Shown: positions 1 to 8,238, counted from the first letter of the stretch. The stretch: DNA of 20,539 nt from Basidiobolus heterosporus B8920 (GCA_000697455.1 JNET01029908.1:1-20539), one strand, 5' to 3'. Notes: a model not told the origin generated them from the letters alone. Made by a program: numbers and translations.

Positions 1-277
1 ACATACTACTTTACTTACTTCTTGACAAAAGTATAAAGGTCAACTTTACATTCAATAAATCTACAAGTGAAAATCACATCCTTCTAATTCTCCAAATCAC
101 TTCCAATAACTTCCAGAATCTTACCCCAGTTTATTGGGATCTAGTGTGGAATATATATGGTGTAGTCAGACTACTGCTTAGATTAGAAAAATTTGGGATT
201 TTGTTGAATTGACCAAATGATTGGGTGAAATGCTGAATGAATGTTGAAGTGTGGTAAGTGTGAAGGAAGTGAAAGGT

Positions 278-313
278 AAGGTTATGGTGAAGGTTATGGT
301 AAAGGTTAAGGTG
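278..313. repeat. 12-bp tandem repeat, three copies
   Basis: Three head-to-tail copies of AAGGTTATGGTG (the second ends in A, the third has AAGG in place of ATGG) occupy 278-289, 290-301 and 302-313. The flank 255-277 is also AAGG/GTG-rich and may be a decayed extension. No function is visible. Confidence 0.75.
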
Positions 314-573
314 GAAATTGATTTTGATCTTGCTTAATTTTAGACTACTCACTTTACATTTTATCAATCTGGACAAGCGAGTTATGCCTAATGTAGTGTG
401 TTGGTGTGTGTACAAAGAATAAGTTCAGAAATCTGCGCCACAGTGAGTGGTTACACGGAAATCCATTGATTGATTGAAAGATTCAGGAATAACTCAAATA
501 GCAACAGTCCATTAAGAACAACCGAACGAACAAGATACGGACGATTTCTCTTGGGAACCCTCCCTTATCTTGT

Positions 574-588
574 TGTGACTAAGTCACA
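574..588. promoter_or_regulatory. 15-bp perfect palindrome TGTGACT-A-AGTCACA
   Basis: Two 7-base arms, TGTGACT and AGTCACA, are exact inverted complements around one central A. The centre reads TGACTAAGTCA, similar to bZIP half-site arrangements (AP-1/Yap type). It lies 433 bp upstream of the transporter ATG. A role as a binding site is inferred only from symmetry and position. Confidence 0.4.
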
Positions 589-836
589 CATCACCCAACT
601 GACCAGATCATGAGCGTGGCAACTAAATGTTTCCATAAATGAATGATTTCCAACGGTTTTGCTCAACTACCCGGTGTATGAATGATGAAGCCGTTTCAGG
701 TGCACACACTCCACAGAATAAATCCAATACTACAGTCACTTATAACTTGAATTAATCGTAGGATTCTTACCATCTGGTCTCAACTTCACACTACATGGAT
801 GGAATCTGATTCATGGAGGTCGAGTATGGAGAATAC

Positions 837-891
837 CTGCTGGATGCTTGCTGGACGCTTGCTGGATACTTGCTGAATACCTGCTGATCTC
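837..891. repeat. 11-bp tandem repeat, five copies, upstream of CNT
   Basis: Five consecutive 11-mers of the form YTGCTGGATRC run 837-847, 848-858, 859-869, 870-880 and 881-891, the last two more diverged. The period is close to one DNA helical turn, and the array ends about 60 bp before the TATA box at 950. Any protein bound to each unit would sit on the same DNA face, so it may be a promoter element. Simple slippage is the alternative. Confidence 0.7.
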
Positions 892-949
892 ACAGCAGCG
901 TGCCAGTTAAAATTGGGTAATCTCCCCAATATCGGAACCATGGGATTTG

Positions 950-957
950 TATAAAAA
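950..957 (+). promoter_or_regulatory. TATA box of the CNT gene
   Basis: TATAAAAA lies 71 bp before the ATG at 1021. Both downstream cyclin genes also have a TATA element 66-83 bp before their ATG, which supports reading it as a real core promoter. Confidence 0.6.
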
Positions 958-1020
958 CAACGCAAACAACCCAAATAACACCGCATCATTTCATTCTCTT
1001 ATTGACTGATTGATTCTCTC

Positions 1021-2700
1021 ATGATTGCTGACACCTCCATCGAGCCCACAGAGGCTTCGAAGGCTCCCGATTCCCATCCCACCTCGTTTCTGCCCGTTAA
1101 TGCTAACGACACTTACCCCGAAGAGAAGAAAGAGGCAGAGGTCGAAGAAGGGAAAAGCCCAGGGATTTACCGTCGCTATCGCCTTTGGTTTCATCTCCTA
1201 GCTCTCCTGATTGTCACCGGTTTGATGATAGCTGCATGGATACTCCATGGGAAGAGCTCATTGGTGCTCTCCTTGCTGTGGGCCTTTGTCTCTCTGAAGC
1301 TGGTGTTCTATCATGTCACCACTCGTATACTTACCAAGCCCCTGGGGTTGTTCTTCGGTACCATTATTAGAGGAGTGATGCTGATTCCCGAAAAGATCCG
1401 CCATATCCTGGGGGTTCTATTGCCCATCGCGTTTATCGTGGCAGTCACCCTGGCCCTTCCCACGCAAGAGGGACATAGTTCGCGCTTGGATCGGTTGCGA
1501 TCCCTTCTCGGACTTTTTGTATTCATCGGCATCCTATTCATCTCATCCAACAACCGAAAATATATCCCCTGGAGAACGGTGGTGGTCGGAGTGTTGTTAC
1601 AATTCTTACTGGGACTATTTATTCTTAAAACCACGGTGGGATACGATATTTTCAGTTGGGTGTCAAATCTATGCTCCACTTTGTTGTTATTCTCGAAGAG
1701 TGGCCTGGCATTTGTCACCAATGATGATATAGCGAATATTGGCGTTTTCGTGTTCACCGTTTTACCCGCGGTGATTTTCTTTGCCGCGATCGTGAAGATC
1801 GTTTACTACTTTGGTGGAATGCAATGGATTGTGCGGAAATTCGCTTGGTTGATGGTGAGATTGATGGGAACTAGTGGTGCTGAGTCGGTGGTGGCTGCTG
1901 CCTCTCCCTTTGTTGGAATGGGTGAATCTTCCTTACTTATTCTGCCCTTCTTGGAAACGTTGACTCGTAGTGAGCTCCACTCAGCCATGACCTCAGGCTT
2001 TGCCACCATCTCAGGTTCGGTGCTGGTTGCCTTCATCTCCATGAAAGTGGATGCCCAGACATTGATTACCTCATGTGTCATGTCAGTTCCTTGTGGTCTG
2101 GCCATTTCGAAGATGCGCTATCCGGAAACGGGAGAGCCTGTTACCAAGGGGGAGGTTCGAATCCCCGAGACCGAGGATAAAGAGGCGAATTTCTTGCATG
2201 CAGCATCCAACGGAGCCGCCCAGGGCATCCAACTAGCCCTGCTGATTCTTGCCACCGTACTATCGTTCATCTCCCTTCTTGCCTTGGTCAATTCATTCCT
2301 TACATGGTTAGGGAACTTCTACAACATTGATAACCTCACCCTCGAGTTGATTATGGGCTATGTGTTCTATCCATTCATGTGGTTGGTGGGGATCCCTACC
2401 AGAGACATGTTGGTTGTGGCTCGGTTGATGGCCACCAAGATGTTCATCAACGAGTTCGCAGCCTTTGCCGAACTAGCCAATTTAACTCTCGCGGGGAGCT
2501 TGTTGCCAAGAACCACCTCATTGGGAATCTACTGTCTTTGTGGATTCGCCAATTTCGGGTCAATTGGAATCCAGATTGGTGCGTTGGGTGCGATGGCCCC
2601 ATCTCGTAAGAAAGATCTAGCCGAACTAGCATTCTCGGCTATGTTGTGTGGCACCATGTCTACTCTTATGAGTGCCACCATTGCGGGAATGTTACTTTAA
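1021..2700 (+). CDS. Concentrative nucleoside transporter (CNT/SLC28 family)
   Basis: A 559-residue plasma-membrane transporter of the CNT family, which in other organisms takes up nucleosides with sodium or protons. The first ~50 residues are hydrophilic and acidic, and the rest is a series of membrane helices. The family core is well preserved: MGTSGAESV at 282-290, the GMGES substrate loop at 299-303 (Glu302 matches the Glu of the bacterial GQTE motif), the NEF motif at 477-479 (Glu478), and LCGFANFGSIGIQIG at 506-520 with Asn511 and Ser514 matching the ribose-binding Asn and Ser of the Vibrio CNT structure. The start is the first ATG in frame after a TATA box 71 bp upstream. The gene has no introns, unlike nearly all its neighbours. 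Budding yeast lacks this family but Candida and other fungi have it. Substrate preference and driving ion cannot be told from sequence. Confidence 0.93.
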   Translation: MIADTSIEPTEASKAPDSHPTSFLPVNANDTYPEEKKEAEVEEGKSPGIYRRYRLWFHLLALLIVTGLMIAAWILHGKSSLVLSLLWAFVSLKLVFYHVTTRILTKPLGLFFGTIIRGVMLIPEKIRHILGVLLPIAFIVAVTLALPTQEGHSSRLDRLRSLLGLFVFIGILFISSNNRKYIPWRTVVVGVLLQFLLGLFILKTTVGYDIFSWVSNLCSTLLLFSKSGLAFVTNDDIANIGVFVFTVLPAVIFFAAIVKIVYYFGGMQWIVRKFAWLMVRLMGTSGAESVVAAASPFVGMGESSLLILPFLETLTRSELHSAMTSGFATISGSVLVAFISMKVDAQTLITSCVMSVPCGLAISKMRYPETGEPVTKGEVRIPETEDKEANFLHAASNGAAQGIQLALLILATVLSFISLLALVNSFLTWLGNFYNIDNLTLELIMGYVFYPFMWLVGIPTRDMLVVARLMATKMFINEFAAFAELANLTLAGSLLPRTTSLGIYCLCGFANFGSIGIQIGALGAMAPSRKKDLAELAFSAMLCGTMSTLMSATIAGMLL

Positions 2701-2770
2701 CTCTCTCCTTAATATAGTCAGTTGGAGTTTTCGTGTTATCACTGCTTTTCTGTACAGTCTTAATGGTTCT

Positions 2771-2776
2771 AATAAA
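2771..2776 (+). terminator. Poly(A) signal of the CNT gene
   Basis: AATAAA lies 70 bases past the CNT stop codon, in an AT-rich context. Confidence 0.5.
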
Positions 2777-3373
2777 TCTGTACTATTTTAATCTGCGATT
2801 CATTGGTTCATTCACATGTGATCTGGTTTGATGGATACCTCGCTATTGGTGAATGATGTGCTGTGATACCTGGCGTGTATAATAAGTCGAGTACTGAGAA
2901 TTCCTACGCTGTGGGTAACACTCGATTCACATGATGCTTGATTACTGGATTCCATTAAGGTAAGGATCATGCATCGACGCTTATCGATTAATTGACCGGT
3001 TAAATGTGACTTGGAAATGATGGGTATGTAGGTGGATGTAGTGGGTGTGGTGGGTGTGGTGGGTGTAGCGGATGCAACGAATATAGTGGTTGTGGTGGGT
3101 GTGTTGGATGTATTGGACAACGATCGGTTGTTTGACATGCTCCATTCAAGGGAATGCTATCCATGCAGACCCTCCTTTTCTAAGGGATAAATCTCTTCAC
3201 CTCGCCACAATTTTCCTGAACGTTTGTTACCCAAGCAATGGAGATGAAGACATCCGACCCTTTGCCAGCGTTTGAAATATACTTTGAGAATTCGGTACGA
3301 CTCTAATCCTATTTACCACCAAGTTTGTCCTGTTTAGCCAACCAGTCACTTTCTACAGAGCCCAACGGTTGAA
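2777..3373. other. Intergenic region with 9-bp minisatellite
   Basis: Separates the CNT gene from the CaaX-protein gene. The 108-codon minus-strand frame at 2812-3138 owes its Pro-Thr-Thr pattern to the 9-bp repeat and has no other support. I see no further gene and no TATA box near 3300. Confidence 0.55.
3034..3114. repeat. 9-bp minisatellite, about nine units
   Basis: Nine adjoining 9-mers with consensus GGGTGTGGT/GGATGTAGT run from 3034 to 3114. Units two and three are identical and the outer ones more diverged. The plus strand is G-rich. Because 9 is a multiple of 3, the array keeps an open frame on the minus strand (Pro-Thr-Thr repeats), which explains the spurious reading frame there. 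Confidence 0.8.
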
Positions 3374-3862
3374 ATGATCGACTCGAAATCCAAGCAATCC
3401 AAAATCCCTCCGCCTTTCCGAAAACGAGACAAGCTTCGCTCCTCTTTTGAATATGCTACCCAAAAGCCATCCACTATCGAAATCAAGTCTAGTCATGAGC
3501 CACCGCCATCACCCGTGGATTTTGACGAGGTGGTGATCCCAACTGTATACAGGCGTCTGAAAATGGACCAGACCGAAGGGATCAATGCCCACCTGGATAT
3601 CGCCGAGCGATGGTATTCTAGCCACAATAAGACTCTGATGGTAAGGAAATGGTTCAGTCTGCTTCAGTCTCTCAATAACTCAGCCTCTCATCCATCTAGG
3701 ATTGTTCCGATAACTTATCTATCAAGGTATGTCGCTTGATTTGTCCTTGGGAAAGTCCAAGTTTCTTTTTATTCACCACCATCATCCTACCAGGAACCCG
3801 CGAAGGACTCAGAGAAGCCCGCACCTCACAATGAAAGAGCCATGTGTTGTACCATTCTTTAG
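3374..3862 (+). CDS. Small basic protein with C-terminal CaaX prenylation motif
   Basis: I do not recognise the family. I read three coding exons, 3374-3640, 3700-3726 and 3794-3862, giving 120 residues. Both introns have good signals (donors GTAAGG and GTATGT; acceptors CATCTAG and CTACCAG) and both are phase 0, so the middle exon is a 9-codon microexon. The N-terminus is basic (Lys/Arg-rich, with the KIPPPFRKR stretch at about residues 10-18), followed by a Pro-rich segment at 43-47. The protein ends in CCTIL: a CaaX box (CTIL) preceded by a second Cys. By known rules a final Leu favours geranylgeranylation, and the neighbouring Cys could be palmitoylated, so membrane attachment is inferred. 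Fungal G-protein gamma subunits end similarly (CCTLM in Ste18), but I see no convincing GGL domain or DPL motif. Without splicing, the frame runs on to a stop after SRYVA, a less interesting 121-residue product. Confidence 0.6.
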
Positions 3863-3904
3863 CTAAACTAATGTAGGTTGTGCCACTCTTTAGCTAAACT
3901 GATG
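3843..3904. repeat. 31-bp tandem duplication over the stop codon
   Basis: The block at about 3846-3873 is repeated at 3877-3904, an offset of 31, with three mismatches over 28 bases. Copy 1 holds the codons TGT ACC ATT CTT TAG that end the CaaX protein. Copy 2 reads TGT GCC ACT CTT TAG, which would also encode a CaaX box (CATL) and a stop. Copy 2 is preceded by CTAAACTAATGTAG, which resembles a branch site plus 3' splice site. Confidence 0.75.
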
Positions 3905-3978
3905 GGTGTTGATGGTGATTGGTTGGAATCTCTCTTCACCATACTAGTGTATATACATGATTCTCGGGTATATAGAAT

Positions 3979-3984
3979 AATAAA
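3979..3984 (+). terminator. Poly(A) signal of the CaaX-protein gene
   Basis: AATAAA 117 bases after the stop at 3862. A reverse-strand AATAAA follows 14 bases later. Confidence 0.45.
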
Positions 3985-3998
3985 GTTCTTTCAATGCA

Positions 3999-4004
3999 TT
4001 TATT
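3999..4004 (-). terminator. Poly(A) signal of the DUF2408 gene
   Basis: TTTATT on the plus strand is AATAAA on the minus strand, 264 bases past the DUF2408 stop. It sits beside the plus-strand signal at 3979-3984. Confidence 0.35.
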
Positions 4005-4267
4005 GTACCAGCCCAAGAACCTCTACAAGACGGTTTGTTGAAGCCTCTAATCCAGCACAGAAGTGATAGGTTTGGCTGAGTAAATTGACCAAGAGATGTA
4101 AGCAATTCATCAAGCAAACCATCCTTTCGGGTGTAAGAAAACGGTGTGAGGCGGGAAGGGGATAGAGTAGGAGTTGGGGTAGGGATGACATGAGGCGAAT
4201 GAAAAATGATATGGTGGTGGTAGTGGTGATCATGTGACTCGATAGGTTAGTAAGTTAACTGGATCGA

Positions 4268-5878
4268 TCAATCATCAACACTAGCTTTCAATTCGTAGAT
4301 TACGTCGTAGCATTCATTCAGAAGCGACATCACGATGGCCTGCCCTTCAGGGACGTTTTGATCCTCGTCCAGGAACTTGCCGTCGACACGAAGGTTATCG
4401 ATACTGGCGAGTTTGAGTTGATAAGGATAAAGCTCGCGTGCTAGAACATCAAATTGGATCAGTACACGAATACATGAAACTGCACAGGAGACCACTTACC
4501 CGTGAAAGGACCACCCCACTTCTTCACCTCGAGCAGACAAGTCCGTAGCGTGATCAGCTGATTGTGTATGGGCATAAGAGGTTCGGCAATCGGCTCGCTC
4601 GAGGATAGCAGATGGTAGACAAGTCGATAACACTTTTGAAGCAAATAGTTCAACACAGCCTGGCCTTCGGGGATGTTTTTCTCCTCGTCGTAGAAATACC
4701 CGTCCTGTCTGATGGCATCGATCTCGTTCAGCTGGATCTGGTAGGCCCAAAGGTCGGTCTCGCGAAGAGTCCATCGATGGGTCAGCACCAACTTTTGCAA
4801 CTGTACCTTGATGTCCTCCAATCTCTCGTGTATAGGCTTCAATGACTCTGCCACGATCTCGTTTGATGCCAGGATATCGTGAATCATGTCGTAGCACCTT
4901 TCTAGCAATCCGATTACCTGTGCTTGACCTGCAGGAACTGATCCATCCTTACCAACGAATTTCCCATCCTCGCGCGAGCCGTCGATCTCACGAAGCTCTT
5001 CTTGAATTTCGCGGACTCGATGGAGATCGTAGTTTCCTCGAGCTGAGATAATGGCCAATTCTCGGTTGAGCCCTAGCAGGGATTTGTGGATGGGAATGAG
5101 CTCGTTGTCCATGTTCTCCAAAGAGCTTTGTAAACTAGTTAATAGGTTCTCTGGTAGTGTGAATTAGTCTCGATGACTCTTCGAAAGGGTAGTATTAGGT
5201 AATACTTACGACACTGGCTGAGCTTTTTCGATACAAGTAGAATCAGTCCATTCTGACGTTGTGACCCGTCGGTATCGAGGATTTTGTCCTGCTTGATGAT
5301 GCTTTCGATGTCTTGGAGACGGTCGGAAAATGCCGTGATATCCTCTGATTAATGCAATATGAGTGAGTAGGTTGACCTTTCAAGCAATGTCATGTCAGGG
5401 GAATTCTTTGTATGGGCTACAAAGACTCCACCTATGTTTCCTAACGTACCTTGGGAGTACACTCCAAACAAATCCATGTTGCCCAGACATTGCTAAAGGG
5501 TTTAGTAAGGTCAGTATACAGTACGTGGTCTTCAATGAGTTACTCTTCAAATACCTTCATAGTAACCAGCTGAACGTATGTAGCGGGAAGTTCTCTATTT
5601 TTCCCGAGTGCCATCCAGAACAAAGAAAGGAGTTGAAACACGTCATCCAAGACAGTATCTACTCGGTTATGATATTCATCATAGTCATGCTCTTCTATTT
5701 TTCTGATGGAGAGTAACTTGTCCACTTGCTTTTTGACTTCCTCGTAGAGGCCCACCACATCAGCCACTTTGTAGTAATTATTACGGTCCTTTTTTAGTAC
5801 GCCAAGACGATTGCGGATGGTCACCAGGGACTCAAGAATAGGGTGCTCTTCGGGGGAAACGATTTTCTGCTCACTCAT
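4268..5878 (-). CDS. DUF2408-type fungal protein with three tandem repeats
   Basis: Function unknown; the repeat matches what I remember of the fungal DUF2408 family. Five exons, 5878-5555, 5492-5450, 5344-5210, 5150-4500 and 4440-4268, join in frame to 441 residues. The second exon is only 43 bases and is the least certain. Three repeats of 87-88 residues are plain: L-x-PIH helices begin near 185, 272 and 360, and each is followed by an R-x-DG-x-F/Y-x-(D/K)-(E/D) ... P-x-GQA ... LL-x-x-CY signature near 229, 317 and 404. A weaker relative may lie at 124-168. The N-terminal 100 residues are helical and charged. No signal peptide or membrane span is visible, so a soluble, alpha-helical, perhaps scaffold-like protein is inferred. 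The frame is open upstream to 6037, but MSEQ at 5878 is the better start because the upstream stretch is hydrophobic and unrelated. The last intron falls inside repeat three. Confidence 0.8.
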
Positions 5879-6400
5879 GGAAGTAGAGTTTATGAAGCGA
5901 GGAAAATAAAGGATGTCAAGAGGAACCAAAGAGAAGTATCTCTGAAGTAAACAAACTATTCTAACCTCGTGGTTGGGGGATACGAAAGGGAAACTTGACT
6001 GTTCGGTTACGGAAAACTTGAACCCAAGAAACACCAAATATTGGGCTGTGTAGAATACAATTGAAGGTTATGAAGTAATCAATCTTCAGAATTCCCCCAT
6101 TTTCTTTGTTTCTATTGCGTTCTGAGTGGAAACTTGATTATTCTATCTCAGTTCTCCCGTGATATTTCTCGAAATCACCGAAATCACCGAAATCCCTATA
6201 TATCCTAATTGCTATGACGTTATCACGTTGCCTGAACTCCACTGGATTTTGGATAGGAATCATAGTGACACGTCATAAGGATTCTTGGCTTTACAAGAAG
6301 CACCACGAGGATCGCTATGATCAAAAAGGAGAAAACCACACAGGTTTGAGGAAGTCCACGGTTGCGATGTTTGTTATTTGGATGAGACTGTTGGAAGGGA

Positions 6401-6432
6401 ATGCGGGAGTGCGGGAGTGCGGGAGTGCGGGA
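6401..6432. repeat. 8-bp tandem repeat, four copies
   Basis: Four units of RTGCGGGA lie head to tail; the first begins with A, the others with G. This is short-period slippage DNA with no visible function. Confidence 0.8.
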
Positions 6433-6630
6433 AAAAGGAAGATTAGGGTTAGTATGGTTCGCGGGGCTCGCGTGGTTCGCAATGATTATGATGATGGGAT
6501 TGAGTGAATTCTAATCTAATAAAGTCTGCTAGCTTAATACACGTCAATTCATCATCTCACCAAGTTACGATAATAAGTAGAAAATTAGGTTGAATTGAAA
6601 ACAGAAATACTTTCCTTCATCAAATTCCCA

Positions 6631-6636
6631 TTTATT
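6631..6636 (-). terminator. Poly(A) signal of the orphan gene
   Basis: TTTATT on the plus strand, 69 bases past the stop of the minus-strand gene at 6706. The spacing is typical and supports that gene being real. Confidence 0.45.
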
Positions 6637-6705
6637 TACCACTTTACAGATATCCTTCACCATTTATGGATGTTGAACCAGCCTACATTTGGTGGACCGG
6701 GTTGC

Positions 6706-7239
6706 TTACCAAGTTTCCTTTAGTGTATCTTTAGTTGCTTGGGACCAACTCTCGCGGTTGGGAGTAAAAACTTGACAATCGCTATCCCATGGAATGAACG
6801 CCTTCGGAGGAGAGCCCCATCCGTCGACATTATCTTGCAAGTCAGGCATGTTTGTCTTTAAATGACCATCAGCAAACTTGTTCCATTCAGAGATCTTTTC
6901 CGTACAAGATGGTGGCTCTGGTTCGTTAGAGGAATTTATTGTTGACGCGCTTATCCATTCAAAGTCCTCTTCGCTTGTATCACCACCATGATTGACTTCT
7001 TTGAACTCCGAACCAGAATAAGACGGTTCCCATATCGACACCTTTTCCTCAGTAAAGTCCACTTGAGGGTCTATCATTTTAGCCACATAGCTTCTATTTA
7101 CTTCCAAATAAGAAAAATCGACCCTCCTCCAGTCAGCCTCTGTCTTCCAGCAACTTCTTGATGATTGATTTTCGGAAGTTCTTCTAGAAGAAAACGTGTT
7201 CCTGGAATGGGTAATAATCAAGGACTCTTTTGTCAACAT
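6706..7239 (-). CDS. Orphan Trp-rich acidic protein
   Basis: I do not recognise this protein. A single exon of 177 codons starts at the ATG at 7239 and ends with Trp as the last residue. Nine tryptophans are spaced along the chain (31, 37, 70, 95 and five more in the C-terminal half), in short acidic or polar contexts such as DGWGSP, IPWDSD and RESWSQ. The N-terminal 40 residues are basic and Ser-rich; the rest is acidic. No signal peptide, membrane span or known domain is visible, so it is probably largely disordered. The SEED-FEWI segment at 89-96 has the form of an Atg8-interacting motif (aromatic-x-x-aliphatic after acidic residues). This is a pattern match, not proof. A minus-strand AATAAA 69 bases downstream supports transcription. 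It may be lineage-specific. Confidence 0.6.
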   Translation of the reverse strand: MLTKESLIITHSRNTFSSRRTSENQSSRSCWKTEADWRRVDFSYLEVNRSYVAKMIDPQVDFTEEKVSIWEPSYSGSEFKEVNHGGDTSEEDFEWISASTINSSNEPEPPSCTEKISEWNKFADGHLKTNMPDLQDNVDGWGSPPKAFIPWDSDCQVFTPNRESWSQATKDTLKETW

Positions 7240-7582
7240 GGCAAGTAATTTTTTGGTGTGGTTGGGTTAAAAATAGGCATTTCTCTAGTACTTTTATTGA
7301 TGCCAGATACCGCAATCCTCTGCGTGATAACTGGGATCTGGAAACAAATCTTCAATTTTGGACCGGAACTAGACCAGGGAACAAAAATCAATGAAATTTA
7401 TTCACCCGAATCTTTCGCTTGCGCAAGACCCACTCCTACCATGACGCAATCCAGGGAAATCGATCGATCTAGTCTATGAAAATCAAGAAATTTGGGAATT
7501 CTTCTTCCTCTTTTGTTCATACACAACTTTATCTTATTTAAGGTTCGATTGAAGAAACCGAAATTTTGGTGAATGAATTATT

Positions 7583-7606
7583 TTTAGGAATTTTTGAATT
7601 CCTAAA
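7583..7606. repeat. 10-bp perfect inverted repeat (hairpin)
   Basis: TTTAGGAATT and AATTCCTAAA are exact complements separated by TTTG. In AT-rich intergenic DNA this may be chance or a small mobile-element remnant; no clear target duplication flanks it. Confidence 0.6.
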
Positions 7607-8155
7607 TTTCCACCTCCATCTAGGTTGGATCGTGAACTACCATTTGGTCGGATGGGTGTAAGTGGTGAGGGATTTCTTAAGAAACTTTTGACTTTATCCT
7701 TTTAATACCACGAGGAATATTAATAACCGGATGAATCATTGAACGTTGGCTGAATGCTGTAGGTCATCACGGAGTGGAATAGACTAGAGGTAGAGGAATT
7801 TCGGGGAATTTCTTGGCGCGTACGGAAACATCTGGAATGGAAAAGATTTGGTTGAGAGAGTAAGTGGTCGCAAGTGTCATACCATGTGGAATAAATCTGT
7901 TGAAGCTATTGTGAGCTTTAATAAATTCTGTCTCGTGTTAATGAAAACTGTTTGGTATATTTTGTACAATAAATATGTCAGGTTTCTTATTTCATCAAGC
8001 AAATTGACTCAGAAAATCCATGAGTCTGATTGGTGAAATTGAATACTTCCAATCGGTATTCATTCGTTTAGATTGGTCCTAAATCGCGGATAAATCATTT
8101 TTACAGGTAGGAAAGTCGCGAATTTGACGCGACATGATTCTTGGTCAAAGTTTTG

Positions 8156-8163
8156 TATAAATA
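8156..8163 (+). promoter_or_regulatory. TATA box of the first cyclin gene
   Basis: TATAAATA lies 83 bp before the ATG at 8239, in the same arrangement as the second cyclin and the CNT gene. Confidence 0.6.
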
Positions 8164-8238
8164 TCGAAGACGTTTCCAGTCAGAAGAACAAAATAATTTT
8201 ACATTCTAATCAGTACTTGTTAATCATCATAATCTATA

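Larger units (their letters stand above)
1..1020. other. Non-coding left flank and CNT promoter region
   Basis: No convincing gene is visible. A 94-codon minus-strand frame at 131-415 is low-complexity (rich in His, Asn, Leu, Thr) and has no recognisable domain. The stretch holds a 12-bp triplet repeat (278-313), a 15-bp palindrome (574-588), an 11-bp pentameric repeat (837-891) and a TATA box (950-957). The right third is best read as the promoter and 5' leader of the transporter gene that starts at 1021. Confidence 0.6.
5879..6705. other. Intergenic region with short tandem repeats
   Basis: It carries the promoter of the DUF2408 gene and the 3' end of the orphan gene. A CGAAATCAC repeat lies at about 6170-6195 and an 8-bp repeat at 6401-6432. 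The plus-strand 97-codon frame at 6214-6507 overlaps the 8-bp repeat and has no recognisable domain, so I do not call it a gene. Confidence 0.55.
7240..8238. other. Intergenic region and promoter of the first cyclin
   Basis: No supported gene in about 1 kb. Plus-strand frames at 7258-7479 and 7848-8036 have no domain or codon-usage support. The region contains a perfect 10-bp inverted repeat at 7583-7606 and a TATA box at 8156-8163. Confidence 0.6.

Noticed and set aside
131-415. 94-codon minus-strand frame
   Set aside because: Low-complexity His/Asn/Leu/Thr composition produced by AT-rich and AAGG/GTG-repeat DNA; no domain or promoter support.
2144-2170. A GGTTCGAATCC string with flanking complementary bases, like a tRNA T-arm/B box
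   Set aside because: It lies inside the conserved CNT coding frame and no acceptor stem, A box or anticodon arm fits around it.
2812-3138. 108-codon minus-strand frame rich in Pro-Thr
   Set aside because: The open frame is a by-product of the 9-bp repeat, whose period is a multiple of three.
3374-3862. Calling the CaaX protein a heterotrimeric G-protein gamma subunit
   Set aside because: Only the CC-a-a-X ending is shared; the GGL helix pattern and DPL motif are not visible.
5879-6037. Upstream extension of the DUF2408 first exon
   Set aside because: The added residues are hydrophobic and unrelated to the family; the MSEQ start at 5878 gives a sensible cytosolic protein.
6214-6507. 97-codon plus-strand frame
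   Set aside because: It runs through an 8-bp tandem repeat and lacks any recognisable motif or poly(A) support.
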